A stretch of DNA of 64,000 nt from Paraburkholderia sacchari (GCF_000785435.2 NZ_JTDB02000004.1:186001-250000), one strand, 5' to 3'. Counted from the first letter of the stretch, positions 37,958 to 47,695 are shown. A program made the numbers and translations. The notes: generated by a model from the letters alone, not told the origin.

Positions 37958-38108
37958 CCGGCCTGGAAGCCAATGCCGGCGGGGCTCCGGCACGCGGGAG
38001 TACCCCGTCGTGGGCATTGCCGCACTGGCCCGCGCTGGTAGAGTGAGGGCATGGGATGGACGCCTTTTTCGGGGGTCCAACGGAGGCTGATGGTCTGAAG
38101 AGGAAGCG

Positions 38109-39020
38109 ATGCTTAACCTGACATTGCGGCAACTGCGCGTTTTCGAGGCGGCGGCGCGCCACCTGAGTTTTTCGCGCGCGGCCGAAGAGCTGCATCTGAC
38201 GCAGCCGGGCGTGTCCGCACAGCTCAAGCATCTCGAAGAGACCATCGGCATGAAGGTGTTCGAGCAGATCGGGCGGCGCATCTTTCTCACCGAGGCGGGC
38301 CGCGAGGTCTATAGTCATTCGCGCTCGATTCAGGAGCAGCTGTCGATACTCGAGGAGTCGCTCGATCAGTTGCGCGACACCACGCAGGGCAAAATTCGCG
38401 TTTCGGCTGTCACGGGTACGGCCGGTCATCTCTCGCTGGCGTGCATTTCGCGCTATACGAAGGCGTTTCCGGGTGTGCGCGTGCGGCTGAAGTTCGGTAA
38501 TCGCGAGAATGTGCTTGGTGCGCTGGCCGGTAATGAAGCCGATCTGGCGATCATGGGGCAGCCGCCCGAAGGGCTGGGGCTCGTGGCGCAACCGTTCATG
38601 AAGAACCCGCTGGTGGCGATTGCGCCGCCCGATCATCCGCTTGCGCGGCAACGTGCGATTCCGCTTGCTGCGCTCGAGGACGAGGTTTTCGTGGTGCGCG
38701 AACCGGGCTCAGGCACGCGGCGCGCGATGGAGCGCTTCTTTGCTGAACATCGCATCCGGTTTCGGCCAGGGCTCGAGGTGAGCAGCAACGAGGCCGTGAA
38801 GTGCTGCGTGCACGTGGGAATGGGGCTCGCCGTCGTGCCGTTGCAGACGGTGCTGCCGGAACTGGAGACCCTGCGGCTGAAAGTGCTGGATGTGGAGCGC
38901 TTTCCGATCGTTCGGTATCTGTATATCGTGCATCGCGAGAGCAAGCATCTCTCCGCGGCAGTGGAGGCGTTCAAGCGGACCCTGCTGGGGGAGGCGCAGA
39001 AGGTGATGGACGAAGTGTAG
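38109..39020 (+). CDS. LysR regulator, CbbR/QscR-like
   Basis: A 303-residue LysR-type regulator with an N-terminal winged helix ([27 protein letters not shown] at about residues 4-30) and a ligand-binding domain with [18 protein letters not shown] and [13 protein letters not shown]. This is the CbbR subgroup, whose member QscR controls serine-cycle genes in Methylobacterium. Its divergent placement from glyA makes the serine-cycle operon its likely target. Effectors of this group are often Calvin-cycle sugar phosphates such as RuBP, which links it to the prk gene at 61401. GAAGAGGAAGCG precedes the ATG. Confidence 0.9.
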   Translation: MLNLTLRQLRVFEAAARHLSFSRAAEELHLTQPGVSAQLKHLEETIGMKVFEQIGRRIFLTEAGREVYSHSRSIQEQLSILEESLDQLRDTTQGKIRVSAVTGTAGHLSLACISRYTKAFPGVRVRLKFGNRENVLGALAGNEADLAIMGQPPEGLGLVAQPFMKNPLVAIAPPDHPLARQRAIPLAALEDEVFVVREPGSGTRRAMERFFAEHRIRFRPGLEVSSNEAVKCCVHVGMGLAVVPLQTVLPELETLRLKVLDVERFPIVRYLYIVHRESKHLSAAVEAFKRTLLGEAQKVMDEV

Positions 39021-39048
39021 GGAGAGGATGTGGCTTATGTTGCGGGTT

Positions 39049-39070
39049 GCGTGCGGTTAGTGGCGCACGC
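39049..39070. terminator. hairpin between convergent lysR and fhcC
   Basis: GCGTGCG and CGCACGC form a 7-bp stem with an 8-base loop, in the 64-bp gap between the convergent genes. There is no U-run, so terminator function is uncertain. Confidence 0.35.
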
Positions 39071-39084
39071 ACCGCGACCTGAAC

Positions 39085-39909
39085 TCACTCCGCAACGAAC
39101 ACCTCGCCCCTGCCGTCGACGGAAACATCGCCTGCGAGACGTCGCGGCGTCCATCTCGCGAGATCTGCGAACGCACCGCCTTCTTTCGCGAGGCTGCGTG
39201 TGACGAGACGCCAGAACACGCTTACCTCGGCGCGAATTTCCACGAACCGGTTCGTTGCCTCGATATTCCGCAAGTTGGGCAGGATCAGCGAACCGCGCCG
39301 CATACCATAAGCGAGGTGCTCGCCCACGTTGCCCGCGATGCCGATCGTACCCGCCACCATCCGCGAGGCAGCAAACGCGCCGGCGTCTCCAAACACTAGC
39401 GCAGTGCCGCGCCGCATGCGGTCGCCAAAGCGCTCGCCAGCGTGGCCACGCACGATAAGCGTGCCGCCGCGCATCCCATCCATGCTGCCGGGCAACGCCG
39501 CCCCCGCGAAATCGCCGGTATCGCCGCCGATCTCGATGCGCCCGCCCGCCATCTCGCAGGCCGCGAAAGCGCCGCTGCTGCCGCGCACGGTGAGCGTGCC
39601 GCCACTCATCTGCGCGCCTGCGAGATCGCCCACGCCGCCGTCCACGACGATCGCGCCGCCATCCATCGCGCAGCCCACGCGATCGAAGCGGCCCAAATCG
39701 CCTTCAAATGCGATGCAAGGTTGGGCATCTGGCGTCGCATTCATACGCACATCGAAAAGATCCGCGAGTGCGATGCGCTCAATGCCGTGCCAGAGCGGCA
39801 GGCGCGCGACTTCGCTGTCGCTCAGTGGGGCGAGCGCGGCGGGCAGGAGCGAGCGCGCGTCGATGCGCAGCGCGGGCGCTGTCTTCACGCGCAGCGTGAT
39901 GCGCTTCAT
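39085..39909 (-). CDS. fhcC: formyltransferase/hydrolase complex subunit C
   Basis: The 274-residue FwdC-like subunit of the Fhc complex that turns formyl-H4MPT into formate. It is a GXGXG right-handed helix with repeats such as GRFDRVGCAMDGGAIVVDGG, GAQMSGGTLTVRG and GTIGIAGNVGEHLAYGMRRG. It is the last gene of fhcBADC, overlapping fhcD by 4 bp (ATGA). Confidence 0.94.
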   Translation of the reverse strand: MKRITLRVKTAPALRIDARSLLPAALAPLSDSEVARLPLWHGIERIALADLFDVRMNATPDAQPCIAFEGDLGRFDRVGCAMDGGAIVVDGGVGDLAGAQMSGGTLTVRGSSGAFAACEMAGGRIEIGGDTGDFAGAALPGSMDGMRGGTLIVRGHAGERFGDRMRRGTALVFGDAGAFAASRMVAGTIGIAGNVGEHLAYGMRRGSLILPNLRNIEATNRFVEIRAEVSVFWRLVTRSLAKEGGAFADLARWTPRRLAGDVSVDGRGEVFVAE

Positions 39910-40856
39910 GGGGTTTCTCCGTTACCGCACAGATGATGCAGATGAAAGTGGAACGGGCCGAGCTTGCCGCCATAGTTTCCCGCGCTAATGCGCGTGACGC
40001 CGGCTTGTGCGCCGCGCGCGGTCACGGCTTCGATACCGGCGCGCATCGCATTGGCGACGTCCGCTTCGCTGAGTCCGTCGACGACGATCTCCAGCACGCA
40101 GCGCGTCTCATCGGTCAATGCCGTGCGCGGGGCGAGGCCCGCTAGCGTGGGACAAAACGCGTCGTTGGTCGAGGCGGGCAGTGCGGCGTACTTCGAGCCG
40201 ACCTTCGAGCCCGAGCGCACCACGCCGCCGGGAAACGGCATGATGACGCCGGGCACGCGCCGCATCGCTTCCACGGCCGCTTCGGCGCCCGCGAGCGCGG
40301 CGTCGGGGTCGCGCGCGAGCAGCAGCAGGTTGCCGCCGCCTACGCCTTTGATCACGCATGTCGTTTCCTGCGCAACGAATTCGCCATCCATCACGGGCAC
40401 GCGCCAGTAGCGCACGCCGTCGATCAGCTTCGAGATTTGCCAGCCGTCGCCGAAAAAGCGCAAGTTCTTGCCGAGCGCGATGGCTTCGCCCTCGGCAATG
40501 CCCGCATAGACAGCCGTGGTCGGGCAGGTCAGCACGCACTGGCCCACGCGTCGCTCGACCTGCTTGGCGAGTTCCTTGCCCGACATCGAGAAGAGCAGGA
40601 CCGCGACGCCTGGCCTGCCGTCTGGCGATGCGCCTGGCTCGATTTCGCGTTCGATGGCCGCCTCGCAGCCGCAAGCGATCACCGAAGTCGCAAAGCCGGT
40701 CGCGGCCACGGCCGCGTGGCGCGCCCACGTGCGGTTGCGCGCGGTGATCACGAGCCGGGTGGCCTTCATCGGAAAGGCTTCGGCGAAGGTGTCGTCGATG
40801 GTGACGCCGTTGATGGTGAGCGGCGGATTCTCCGTAATGCTCGCGCTTGCGCTCAT
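39906..40856 (-). CDS. fhcD: formylmethanofuran:H4MPT formyltransferase (FhcD/Ftr)
   Basis: Moves the formyl group from formyl-H4MPT to the methanofuran-type cofactor. The 316-residue protein has TFAEAFPMKATRLVITA, CPTTAVYAG, GVIMPFPGGVVRSGSKVGSKY and GNYGGKLGPFHFHLH, all Ftr signatures. The ATG at 40856 overlaps the fhcA stop by 4 bp; the longer open frame beyond is out of phase with fhcA. Confidence 0.95.
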   Translation of the reverse strand: MSASASITENPPLTINGVTIDDTFAEAFPMKATRLVITARNRTWARHAAVAATGFATSVIACGCEAAIEREIEPGASPDGRPGVAVLLFSMSGKELAKQVERRVGQCVLTCPTTAVYAGIAEGEAIALGKNLRFFGDGWQISKLIDGVRYWRVPVMDGEFVAQETTCVIKGVGGGNLLLLARDPDAALAGAEAAVEAMRRVPGVIMPFPGGVVRSGSKVGSKYAALPASTNDAFCPTLAGLAPRTALTDETRCVLEIVVDGLSEADVANAMRAGIEAVTARGAQAGVTRISAGNYGGKLGPFHFHLHHLCGNGETP

Positions 40857-42553
40857 GACAGCTGTTCTCCTGTGCTGTTGCCGTGTGCGACGCAGGCTGC
40901 GGGCAGGAGCCGCCCGCCGTTGCAGCACGAGCAGAGCTCGTCGCGGCTGATGGCCGCGTGGCGGAAGTTGTACGCCAGGTGGCGTTCGCCGTATTCGTCC
41001 AGCGTGCGCTCGATCGAGCGGTCGAACTCCGGAGCGACGAAATGCGTGCCGCCCACTGGAGTTGCCACGATGCGCCCGTTGCGCGCGACCAGTTCGCCGT
41101 CCTTGAATACATATTCCGGCGTGCTGAACATGGCTTCGCGGTTCGCGTTGTCGCGGTACACGGCGATGTCGGCGGCGGCGCCCACGCTCAGGCGGCCGCG
41201 GTCGCGCAGCCCGAGCAGGCGAGCGGGCGCGGCGCGCGTTAGGATCGCGATTTCCTCGAAGCTCAGTTCGCGCGTCATGCTCGCGAGCGCCGATTGCTGC
41301 GCGACCTCGGGGTGCAGCTTCGCAAGCTGCTCGTCGCGGAACGATTTGTCCATCAGAAGCCGGATCAGGTGAGGGTAGCTCGTGAACGGCCCGCCGTTCG
41401 GGTGATCGGTCGTGAGCGTGATCTGCCAGGGGTTCTTCACCATCAGGAACAGTTCGAGGCCGATCGTCCATTGCAGCGCGTTGACGTAGCTTTGCTCGCG
41501 ATAGCGGAACGGCACGACCCCGCAGCCCGCGTCGCATTCGATGTCGCCGGCGATCCATTTGCGCGGCGAGGCGAAGTCGGCCTGCTTGACCTGTTTCATG
41601 ATGTCGCCGGAAGCGGTGACGGTCTGTCCGAACATGATCTGGCCCACGTCGATCGAGATGTTCGGATGCGCGTTGACGGCCTCGGCAATGCGTTCAGCGG
41701 CTGAGGAGAACTTGCGCGGTCCTTCGGTGCCGTAGCTATGGAACTGGATGTGCGTGAGGTGGCCCGGCAGTCCTTCGAGCGCGTCGATCGTCGCTAGAGT
41801 GGAATCGACATTGCCTGGCACACCCAGGTTGCTCGCGTGGATATGCAGCGGATGCGGGACGCCCAGTTCGGTGAGCGCGCGAGCGAGCGTATGCAGCACC
41901 TGGCGCGGCGAGATCGCGTAGTGTGCGTGCGTCTCGTCCACGTTCAGGCTGCGCTGATTGAACTTGAAGGCCGAAATTCCGCCTGGGTTCACGACCTTCA
42001 CGCCCAGCGCCTTAGTGGCGTTGATGGACCAGCCGACGTAATCGCGCAGGCGCTCGAAATCTTCGCCTCGCGCAAGCATGCTCAGGAACAGTTCGTCGTT
42101 GCCGAGCATCACGTAGGCGCCGTGATCGATGATCGGCGTATCGCCCATTTCCAGGTGCGTATGGCGCGCGTTCGAGGCGATCATCGCGGGCTCGAACGCC
42201 GCCGTGTAGCCCATTTCGGCGTAGCGGTAGCCGGTCGCGAGCGTGCCGGGCGTGCAGACGCCGCACGACGCCAGCTCCAGTTCGTTTTCGGCTTGCTCGC
42301 GCTGCATCCGGATGCGGTGATCCTCGGGCATCAGCATCCGCGCGAGGTTCACTTTGCCGCCGCCGATATGCGAATGCATGTCGATGCCGCCCGCCATCAC
42401 CGTCATGCCGGTGACGTCGTATTCGCGGTCCACGGCTTCCTCGTCGCCCAGTTGGACAATGCGGCCGTCGAGTACGCAGAGGTCGGCAATCTGGCCGTCG
42501 ATGCGGCTTGCCGGGTCGAAGACGCGGCCGCCGCGCAGACGAAACGTGCTCAT
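40853..42553 (-). CDS. fhcA: formyltransferase/hydrolase complex subunit A
   Basis: The amidohydrolase-fold hydrolytic subunit, 566 residues, homologous to FwdA. It carries H60-x-H62 in GGIDMHSHIGGGKVN, PLHIHASNLGVPGN with metal-site histidine, and TLTTDHPNGGPFTSYP with the conserved aspartate. It splits formyl-methylofuran into formate and cofactor. The start at 42553 overlaps the fhcB stop by 4 bp. A C-terminal NNGGRLLP-type cysteine-rich tail (CSCCNGG) is present and may bind metal. Confidence 0.95.
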   Translation of the reverse strand: MSTFRLRGGRVFDPASRIDGQIADLCVLDGRIVQLGDEEAVDREYDVTGMTVMAGGIDMHSHIGGGKVNLARMLMPEDHRIRMQREQAENELELASCGVCTPGTLATGYRYAEMGYTAAFEPAMIASNARHTHLEMGDTPIIDHGAYVMLGNDELFLSMLARGEDFERLRDYVGWSINATKALGVKVVNPGGISAFKFNQRSLNVDETHAHYAISPRQVLHTLARALTELGVPHPLHIHASNLGVPGNVDSTLATIDALEGLPGHLTHIQFHSYGTEGPRKFSSAAERIAEAVNAHPNISIDVGQIMFGQTVTASGDIMKQVKQADFASPRKWIAGDIECDAGCGVVPFRYREQSYVNALQWTIGLELFLMVKNPWQITLTTDHPNGGPFTSYPHLIRLLMDKSFRDEQLAKLHPEVAQQSALASMTRELSFEEIAILTRAAPARLLGLRDRGRLSVGAAADIAVYRDNANREAMFSTPEYVFKDGELVARNGRIVATPVGGTHFVAPEFDRSIERTLDEYGERHLAYNFRHAAISRDELCSCCNGGRLLPAACVAHGNSTGEQLS

Positions 42554-43833
42554 GCTGCGTTCTCCTTGCACGATGCGAGCTTTGTGCCCAGCTGTGCCGC
42601 GAATGCGGCCACCGTGGGCAGCGTGTCTGCGTAGACCGGTGTGAGCGGCAGCACGACGCCGCCATCGGCGCGAAACAGATGTCCCGCGGAGCCAATGCCC
42701 GGCGTGGAGACGGGCACGAACACAGTGGGACCTTCGCGGTCGGCGCAGGTTGCAGCAAGGCCCGGATGGCCGAGCACGATCGTCGGAAGGGCGGTGCGCG
42801 GCGGCGGCAGGTCCGCGCCGAAGCTCGCGACCCAGACGAGCGTGTCGATGTCGTGATCGGCGAGCAGGCGCGCCGTGTCGTAACGCTGCGGCGCGTGTTC
42901 GAGCCCGCTGCGATGCACGCCCGTGCGCAACGGCAAGCCGGAGAGCCACGTGAGCGTCTGGTTCACGCTCGCAGCGCCGTCGTCGCCGCCGAGCGCGAGG
43001 CCGCCCGCGCGACGCATGCGGTTGAGGGTCTTCAACAGCCGGTCGAATCCCTCCACGAGCAGCGCGGCATGCGTGCCAGGCAGATCGGCAGGAATCCAGA
43101 CCATTGCCGTATAGTCCGCCGCGAGCATGCGCTCCACGAGCGCGGTCAATGCGGGATCGGCGGGGGCACGCAGGGACTTGCCGGCGAGCAGCGCGTTGAG
43201 CGTGGCCACCGTGTCGTAGAGGTCGCCCTGCAGGGGCACGGCGAGCGTTTCGACTCCGGCGCGCTGCGCGAGCGCCGCCTCGATCTCGCAACCGAGGAAG
43301 ACGACGGTGCGCTGTGCCGGTCCGACGCCACCCGTTTCGCCACCCACGGCGCAACGCGAAAAAAACTCGGGATAGCGCGTCGATGGCGAGGAACCGATGC
43401 AGACGATCAGATCGGCGCGGTTGCGGATCTCCGCGAGGGTCGTCGTGAACGCGCCGCGGTCCTGCATGGCCGTCAAGCCGTGCATTAGCGCGCGGCCATG
43501 CGCATGGTCGACAATCGCGCCGCACGCGTTGGCGACGCGATAGAGCGCGCGCGCGCCGGCCACGTCGGTGGCCATGCCGCCGAAGAGCGGCTGGCGCGCG
43601 CGGGCGAGCCACTGCGCGGCGGTATCGAGCGCGGTCTGCGCGTCGACCGGCTGGCCGTTCACGGCGGGTGTGGCCGAGGACGGCGCGCCGCCGAATTGGG
43701 CGAGTGCGCGCGCAGCGCGCGGGCAGCTCGTGCCCGCCGGTGTCAGCGTTTCGCCTTGGGCGACGCCGAAGCGGTCGCACAGCAGCGCGCAGAACGGGCA
43801 GGTCCAGGGTGGGGTGTCAAGAGTCGCATCCAT
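42550..43833 (-). CDS. fhcB: formyltransferase/hydrolase complex subunit B
   Basis: The 427-residue FwdB-like subunit. It keeps C12, C15 and C19 in WTCPFCALLCDRFG, a remnant of the Fe-S motif of formylmethanofuran dehydrogenase. Bacterial FhcB proteins are not redox-active. FwdD, F and G are absent here, which fits a hydrolytic Fhc complex. The ATG at 43833 is chosen for its match to the family start. It is the first gene of fhcBADC and has a 399-bp leader. Confidence 0.92.
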   Translation of the reverse strand: MDATLDTPPWTCPFCALLCDRFGVAQGETLTPAGTSCPRAARALAQFGGAPSSATPAVNGQPVDAQTALDTAAQWLARARQPLFGGMATDVAGARALYRVANACGAIVDHAHGRALMHGLTAMQDRGAFTTTLAEIRNRADLIVCIGSSPSTRYPEFFSRCAVGGETGGVGPAQRTVVFLGCEIEAALAQRAGVETLAVPLQGDLYDTVATLNALLAGKSLRAPADPALTALVERMLAADYTAMVWIPADLPGTHAALLVEGFDRLLKTLNRMRRAGGLALGGDDGAASVNQTLTWLSGLPLRTGVHRSGLEHAPQRYDTARLLADHDIDTLVWVASFGADLPPPRTALPTIVLGHPGLAATCADREGPTVFVPVSTPGIGSAGHLFRADGGVVLPLTPVYADTLPTVAAFAAQLGTKLASCKENAA

Positions 43834-44001
43834 GCCTGCCGATCTGCAAGGGCTATGCCATGCACGATGTTGCGGCGGCACGCGCTCCGGCAACGCGACT
43901 TGCTGGCGGTCTGGAGGACGGATCGGCGTATTGCAGCGCCCGCCGTGTGAGCCACCGTGCGCGCCGTGCCCGGTACACAATGCGCACGGGGATTCGCGAG
44001 T

Positions 44002-44020
44002 GCGTCACACACTGTCACGC
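44002..44020 (-). promoter_or_regulatory. GTGACAGTGTGTGAC motif upstream of fhcB
   Basis: On the minus strand this reads GCGTGACAGTGTGTGACGC, about 170 bp before fhcB. The same GTGACA-S-TGTGT core is found at 51191 and 59094. The 399-bp stretch 43834-44232 holds no gene that I can support; this motif is the only structured element seen in it. Confidence 0.5.
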
Positions 44021-44232
44021 GGGAATCCGATCTGCGCTGCGTCCGCTCTGAACGCTAGCCCGCTTGCGAGGCGCGCTCGAACTCGCCACCATCCGCATGA
44101 CGTAGCGCACTCCCTTGAGGCACTACCGACTACGCTCACGCGCCGCAAAACAGTGGCGCGATCATTCTCGCCCGCCGCTGGCACGAAACGTGATTGTCGC
44201 GATGTGACTGGCGCCGCGCATGGGCCGCGCAT

Positions 44233-44964
44233 TCAGGACGCAGCGGGAATACGCCGCTCGTGCAAGGCGGAGGCCACAAGCCACGCATTCGCGCCCGAGG
44301 CGGCCGCGGCTTGCAGATCGTCCGCGTTGCGAATGCCGCCCGCGCCGATGATTTGCCGCTGCCCCGCGCGTTCGCGGACCTCGGCGATCGTGTCGAGCGC
44401 GGGGCCGTCGAATGAGCCCACGCGCTCCAGCGTCATGACGATCAGGCGTGCGGGCCAGTGCGAGGTGTCGGTCCAGCAGTGCGGATCGCCGAGCGGCGTG
44501 TCGTGACGGCGGTCGAGCGAGAGCAGCGCATCGGCGGGCAGATGCGCCATTGCGCCGGGCCGCAGCGATTCGCTGCCGAAGACGGGCGTGATCGCGGCAA
44601 CGCCGGGCGCACTGCGGGAGGCGCTGGTTGCGTCGCTGCTGGTGCCGCATTCGCGCAGTGAAGCAAGCATTGCGCTGGCCGCATGAGGATCGGCAAAGCC
44701 CGCATCGAGCCACAACTCGATTCCGGGCAGCGCGCCGGCGAGCCGCGCGAGCAGGCCGCGTTGCGGTGCGCCGTGCACGATGCCGTCGAGATCGGCGACA
44801 TAGAGCACGGCGGCGCCGCAGTAGTCGAGGAGGGCGCGGGCGGCGTCCACAGGATCGCTGCCGCTGCAGAGTTGCGATTCGAGCGGGCGATAGCGGCTGC
44901 GTTCGCCGCGTACGGCACGCACTGCGGTGCCGCCGAGCACGTCGATAACGGGAATGATTTGCAT
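44233..44964 (-). CDS. HisA-like (beta/alpha)8 protein of the H4MPT cluster
   Basis: A 243-residue protein related to HisA (phosphoribosyl isomerase). It keeps IPVIDVLGG with the first catalytic aspartate, VLYVADLDGIVHGAPQ, LLSLDRRHD with the second aspartate, and IIGAGGIRNADDLQAA. Histidine genes are absent around it. Genes of this kind accompany H4MPT genes in methylotrophs and are of unproven role; handling of a ribosylated precursor is a reasonable guess. Its start codon is only 13 bp from that of the divergent ATP-grasp gene. Confidence 0.87.
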   Translation of the reverse strand: MQIIPVIDVLGGTAVRAVRGERSRYRPLESQLCSGSDPVDAARALLDYCGAAVLYVADLDGIVHGAPQRGLLARLAGALPGIELWLDAGFADPHAASAMLASLRECGTSSDATSASRSAPGVAAITPVFGSESLRPGAMAHLPADALLSLDRRHDTPLGDPHCWTDTSHWPARLIVMTLERVGSFDGPALDTIAEVRERAGQRQIIGAGGIRNADDLQAAAASGANAWLVASALHERRIPAAS

Positions 44965-44977
44965 GGGGGAGCGAGCG

Positions 44978-46015
44978 ATGACGAAGGTGCTGGTCTACGA
45001 ATATATCAGTGCTGGCGGCGATGAGGCAGCGGCTGCCAGGCCCGAACTGCTCGCGATGGGGCGCGCTATGCGCAATCCGGTGGCGAGCGACCTCGCGCGC
45101 ATCCCCGGCGTGGAGGTGACCTGCATCTGTGCCGCGGGCGATACCGCCGCTGCGCCGCGCGCGCCCTCTCTGACGTGGCGTGTCCCGCCGCGCGGGCACG
45201 ACGCCGTTGCGTTCGTGGGGGCAGAGGCGCAGCGTCACGACGCGGTCTGGGTCATTGCCCCCGAGACGGACGGCGTGCTGGCCGCGCTGTGCGGCGCCGT
45301 GGACGCGTCGCGCTGGATCGGTTGCAATGCCGCCGCGCTCCAGGTGGCGGGCAGCAAGCGCAGGACGGCGCGGCATCTCGCGCAAGCCGGCATTGCGACC
45401 ACGCGCGCCTGGTCGGCCGAAGCGCCGCTCGAGCCCGGCGCGAGCGCGTGGGTCGTGAAGCCCGACGACGGTGCAGGCGCAATCGACACTCATGTCTATC
45501 ACGACTTTCACGCGGCCCAGTCGGCGTTCCTCGCGCGCCTCGCGGCGCAGGAGGACGTGACTTTCGAGGAATGGGTGGAGGGCGACGCGCTGAGCCTCTC
45601 GCTGCTGTGCACGCGGGGCCGCGCGGAACTGCTGAGCGTCAACTGGCAGCATGTGAACGTCACGCAGGGGCGCCTCGCCTACGAGGGCGTCACGGTGGGC
45701 GCGATTGCGCTCGACAGCCTCGTTGGCCGCGCCTGCTCGGAGCTGGCGGCGCGCGTCGCGCACGCGCTGCCGGGATTGGCGGGCTTCGTTGGCGTCGATG
45801 TGGTCTGGCATCGCGAGCGCGGGCCGGTGATCGTCGAAATCAATCCGCGCGTGACATGCGCCTATGCGGGGCTGGCAGCGCGGCTTGAAATGAATCTGGC
45901 GGCGCGCGTGCTTGCGGCGCACCTCGAAGTTCAGCACGAATCTCAGCCCAACGCGAACGACAGGGTTCACGACACGGCACACGACAGCGCCGAACAGGTC
46001 TGCCATGTTGCATGA
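44978..46015 (+). CDS. ATP-grasp ligase, MfnD-like
   Basis: A 345-residue ATP-grasp protein starting MTKVLVYEYISAGG, a pattern typical of the ATP-grasp gene in bacterial methylofuran clusters. WVVKPDDGAGAIDTHVY binds ATP, FEEWVEGDALSLSLLC follows, and GPVIVEINPRVTCAYAGLA carries the Mg ligands. GGGGGAG stands before ATG 44978. In archaea MfnD adds glutamate to tyramine; here a glutamate-tyrosine ligation for methylofuran is the likely counterpart, by inference. It overlaps the next gene by 11 bp. Confidence 0.85.
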   Translation: MTKVLVYEYISAGGDEAAAARPELLAMGRAMRNPVASDLARIPGVEVTCICAAGDTAAAPRAPSLTWRVPPRGHDAVAFVGAEAQRHDAVWVIAPETDGVLAALCGAVDASRWIGCNAAALQVAGSKRRTARHLAQAGIATTRAWSAEAPLEPGASAWVVKPDDGAGAIDTHVYHDFHAAQSAFLARLAAQEDVTFEEWVEGDALSLSLLCTRGRAELLSVNWQHVNVTQGRLAYEGVTVGAIALDSLVGRACSELAARVAHALPGLAGFVGVDVVWHRERGPVIVEINPRVTCAYAGLAARLEMNLAARVLAAHLEVQHESQPNANDRVHDTAHDSAEQVCHVA

Positions 46016-47063
46016 CCTTGTGATCGGCTGGGACATCGGGGGCGCGCACGTGAAGGCGGCGCGCGTGGAGCATGGCTGCGTGCTCGATGTCGTGCAATGG
46101 CCTTGCCCGCTCTGGCAAGGCCTCGCGCAACTGGACGCCGTGCTGGCCCAGGCTGCCGCACGTTGGCCTGATTACCGCGAGGCCGGCCATGCGGTGACGA
46201 TGACGGGCGAGATGGCTGATCTCTTCGAGCATCGCGAGGCCGGCGTGACCGCGCTCGCGCAGCGGCTCGCCGCGCGGTTGGGCGAGCGCATGGCCTTCTA
46301 CGCAGGCGAGGGGCGCTGGTGCGCGCTGGACGAGGTGGCGGCGCACTGGACGCACATCGCCTCGGCCAACTGGCTCGCCACGGCTCAGGTGATCGCGCGG
46401 CGCGTGCCCGATGCGGTGCTGGTGGACATCGGCAGCACGACGACGGACCTGATCCCGGTGCGCGGCGGCCGGGTTGCCGCGCTCGGCGCCGACGACGCGG
46501 CGCGTTTGCGCACGGGGGAGCTCGTCTATCAGGGCGTCGTGCGCACACCGCTGTGCGCGCTCGCACAGCGCATCGGCTTTCGCGGCGAGACCTGGAACGT
46601 CATGAACGAACTGTTCGCTACCACAGCCGACGTGTACCGTCTCACCGGCGAGCTTGCACCCATGCACGATCAGCATCCCGCCGCGGACGGCGCAGGCAAG
46701 GACACCGTGGCCACGCACCGGCGGCTCGCGCGCATGATCGGCCATGACGCCAGAGATGCTTCGGAAACCGAATGGATTGCCTTCGCCTGCCAATGGCGCG
46801 ATCTGCAGCTCGGGTATCTGGCCGCGAATCTCACGCGCGTACTGGGCAAGGTCGGGCCGGTGCCTGGCGCCGTGCGGCTGGTGGCGGCGGGCTGCGGCGC
46901 ATTTCTGGTCGAGGCGCTCGCGCAATCGTGCGGGTATGAGACGGTGCGCTTCGGCACGCTCGTCGAGGCGCGCGGCGGCACGGCGGGATGGGCGCAGGTC
47001 TGCGCGCCCAGCGCGGCGGTTGCGCTGCTGTTCGCGGAGACTGCCGATGCAGCGCTCGCGTGA
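46005..47063 (+). CDS. hydantoinase-like H4MPT/methylofuran pathway protein (MfnF-like)
   Basis: A 352-residue actin-fold ATPase of the hydantoinase A/oxoprolinase type. It shows VIGWDIGGAHVKAARVE at the start, VLVDIGSTTTDLIPVRGG in the middle and VAAGCGAFLVEALAQ near the end. In archaea MfnF joins the furan and amine parts of methanofuran; order with MfnE- and MfnB-like genes supports the same role here. ATG 46005 overlaps the ATP-grasp gene by 11 bp. Confidence 0.85.
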   Translation: MLHDLVIGWDIGGAHVKAARVEHGCVLDVVQWPCPLWQGLAQLDAVLAQAAARWPDYREAGHAVTMTGEMADLFEHREAGVTALAQRLAARLGERMAFYAGEGRWCALDEVAAHWTHIASANWLATAQVIARRVPDAVLVDIGSTTTDLIPVRGGRVAALGADDAARLRTGELVYQGVVRTPLCALAQRIGFRGETWNVMNELFATTADVYRLTGELAPMHDQHPAADGAGKDTVATHRRLARMIGHDARDASETEWIAFACQWRDLQLGYLAANLTRVLGKVGPVPGAVRLVAAGCGAFLVEALAQSCGYETVRFGTLVEARGGTAGWAQVCAPSAAVALLFAETADAALA

Positions 47064-47099
47064 CGCGGCGGGATGGCCGATGTCGTTGGGGGAGCGCCT

Positions 47100-47690
47100 A
47101 TGTGGGTGGTGAAGATCGGCGGGAGCTTGAGCCGCGACCCGTTATTGCAGACGTGGCTGCGTGAATTGAACGAGCTGGGCGGCGGGCGCGTGGTTATCGT
47201 GCCGGGCGGCGGCGGCTTCGCGGACCAGGTGCGCGAGCATCAGGCGGTCTGGCGATTCGACGATCTTGCCGCGCACAACATGGCGGTGCTCGCGATGGCG
47301 CAGCACGCGTTGATGATGCAGGGCTTGTGCCGCCGCCTCGTAGTCGCGGCCACCGAGCCGCAGATCCGGCAAGCGCTGCATGCAGGCCGGACCGCCGTGT
47401 GGGCGCCGTTTGGTTTGCTGCGGCAGGAGGCCGATACGCTCACGAGCTGGGACGTGACCTCGGATTCGCTGGCGGCGTGGCTTGCCAATCGGCTCAACGC
47501 CGAGCGTTTGATGATTGTGAAGTCGTGCGCGGTCGATTCGGAATGCAGCGTCGCGCAACTTGCGGAGAAAGGCGTGCTCGACAAGCGCTTTGCCGAGCTT
47601 ACCAGGGAGGCTTCTTATCCGTTGGATATCCTGAATAAAAACGATTGGCCATGCGTTCGGGAATTGCTGCTCAATGCGGTTGTGTCTTGA
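47100..47690 (+). CDS. amino-acid-kinase-fold protein (MfnE-like)
   Basis: A 196-residue kinase of the aspartokinase/UMP-kinase fold. MWVVKIGGSLSRDP and VVIVPGGGGFADQVR hold the phosphate-binding glycines. ATG 47100 is chosen over 47073 because GGGGGAG lies 6 bases before it. The archaeal homologue MfnE phosphorylates aminomethylfuran phosphate. It ends 5 bp before the convergent mfnB-like gene ends. Confidence 0.83.
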   Translation: MWVVKIGGSLSRDPLLQTWLRELNELGGGRVVIVPGGGGFADQVREHQAVWRFDDLAAHNMAVLAMAQHALMMQGLCRRLVVAATEPQIRQALHAGRTAVWAPFGLLRQEADTLTSWDVTSDSLAAWLANRLNAERLMIVKSCAVDSECSVAQLAEKGVLDKRFAELTREASYPLDILNKNDWPCVRELLLNAVVS

Positions 47691-47695
47691 ACGAT

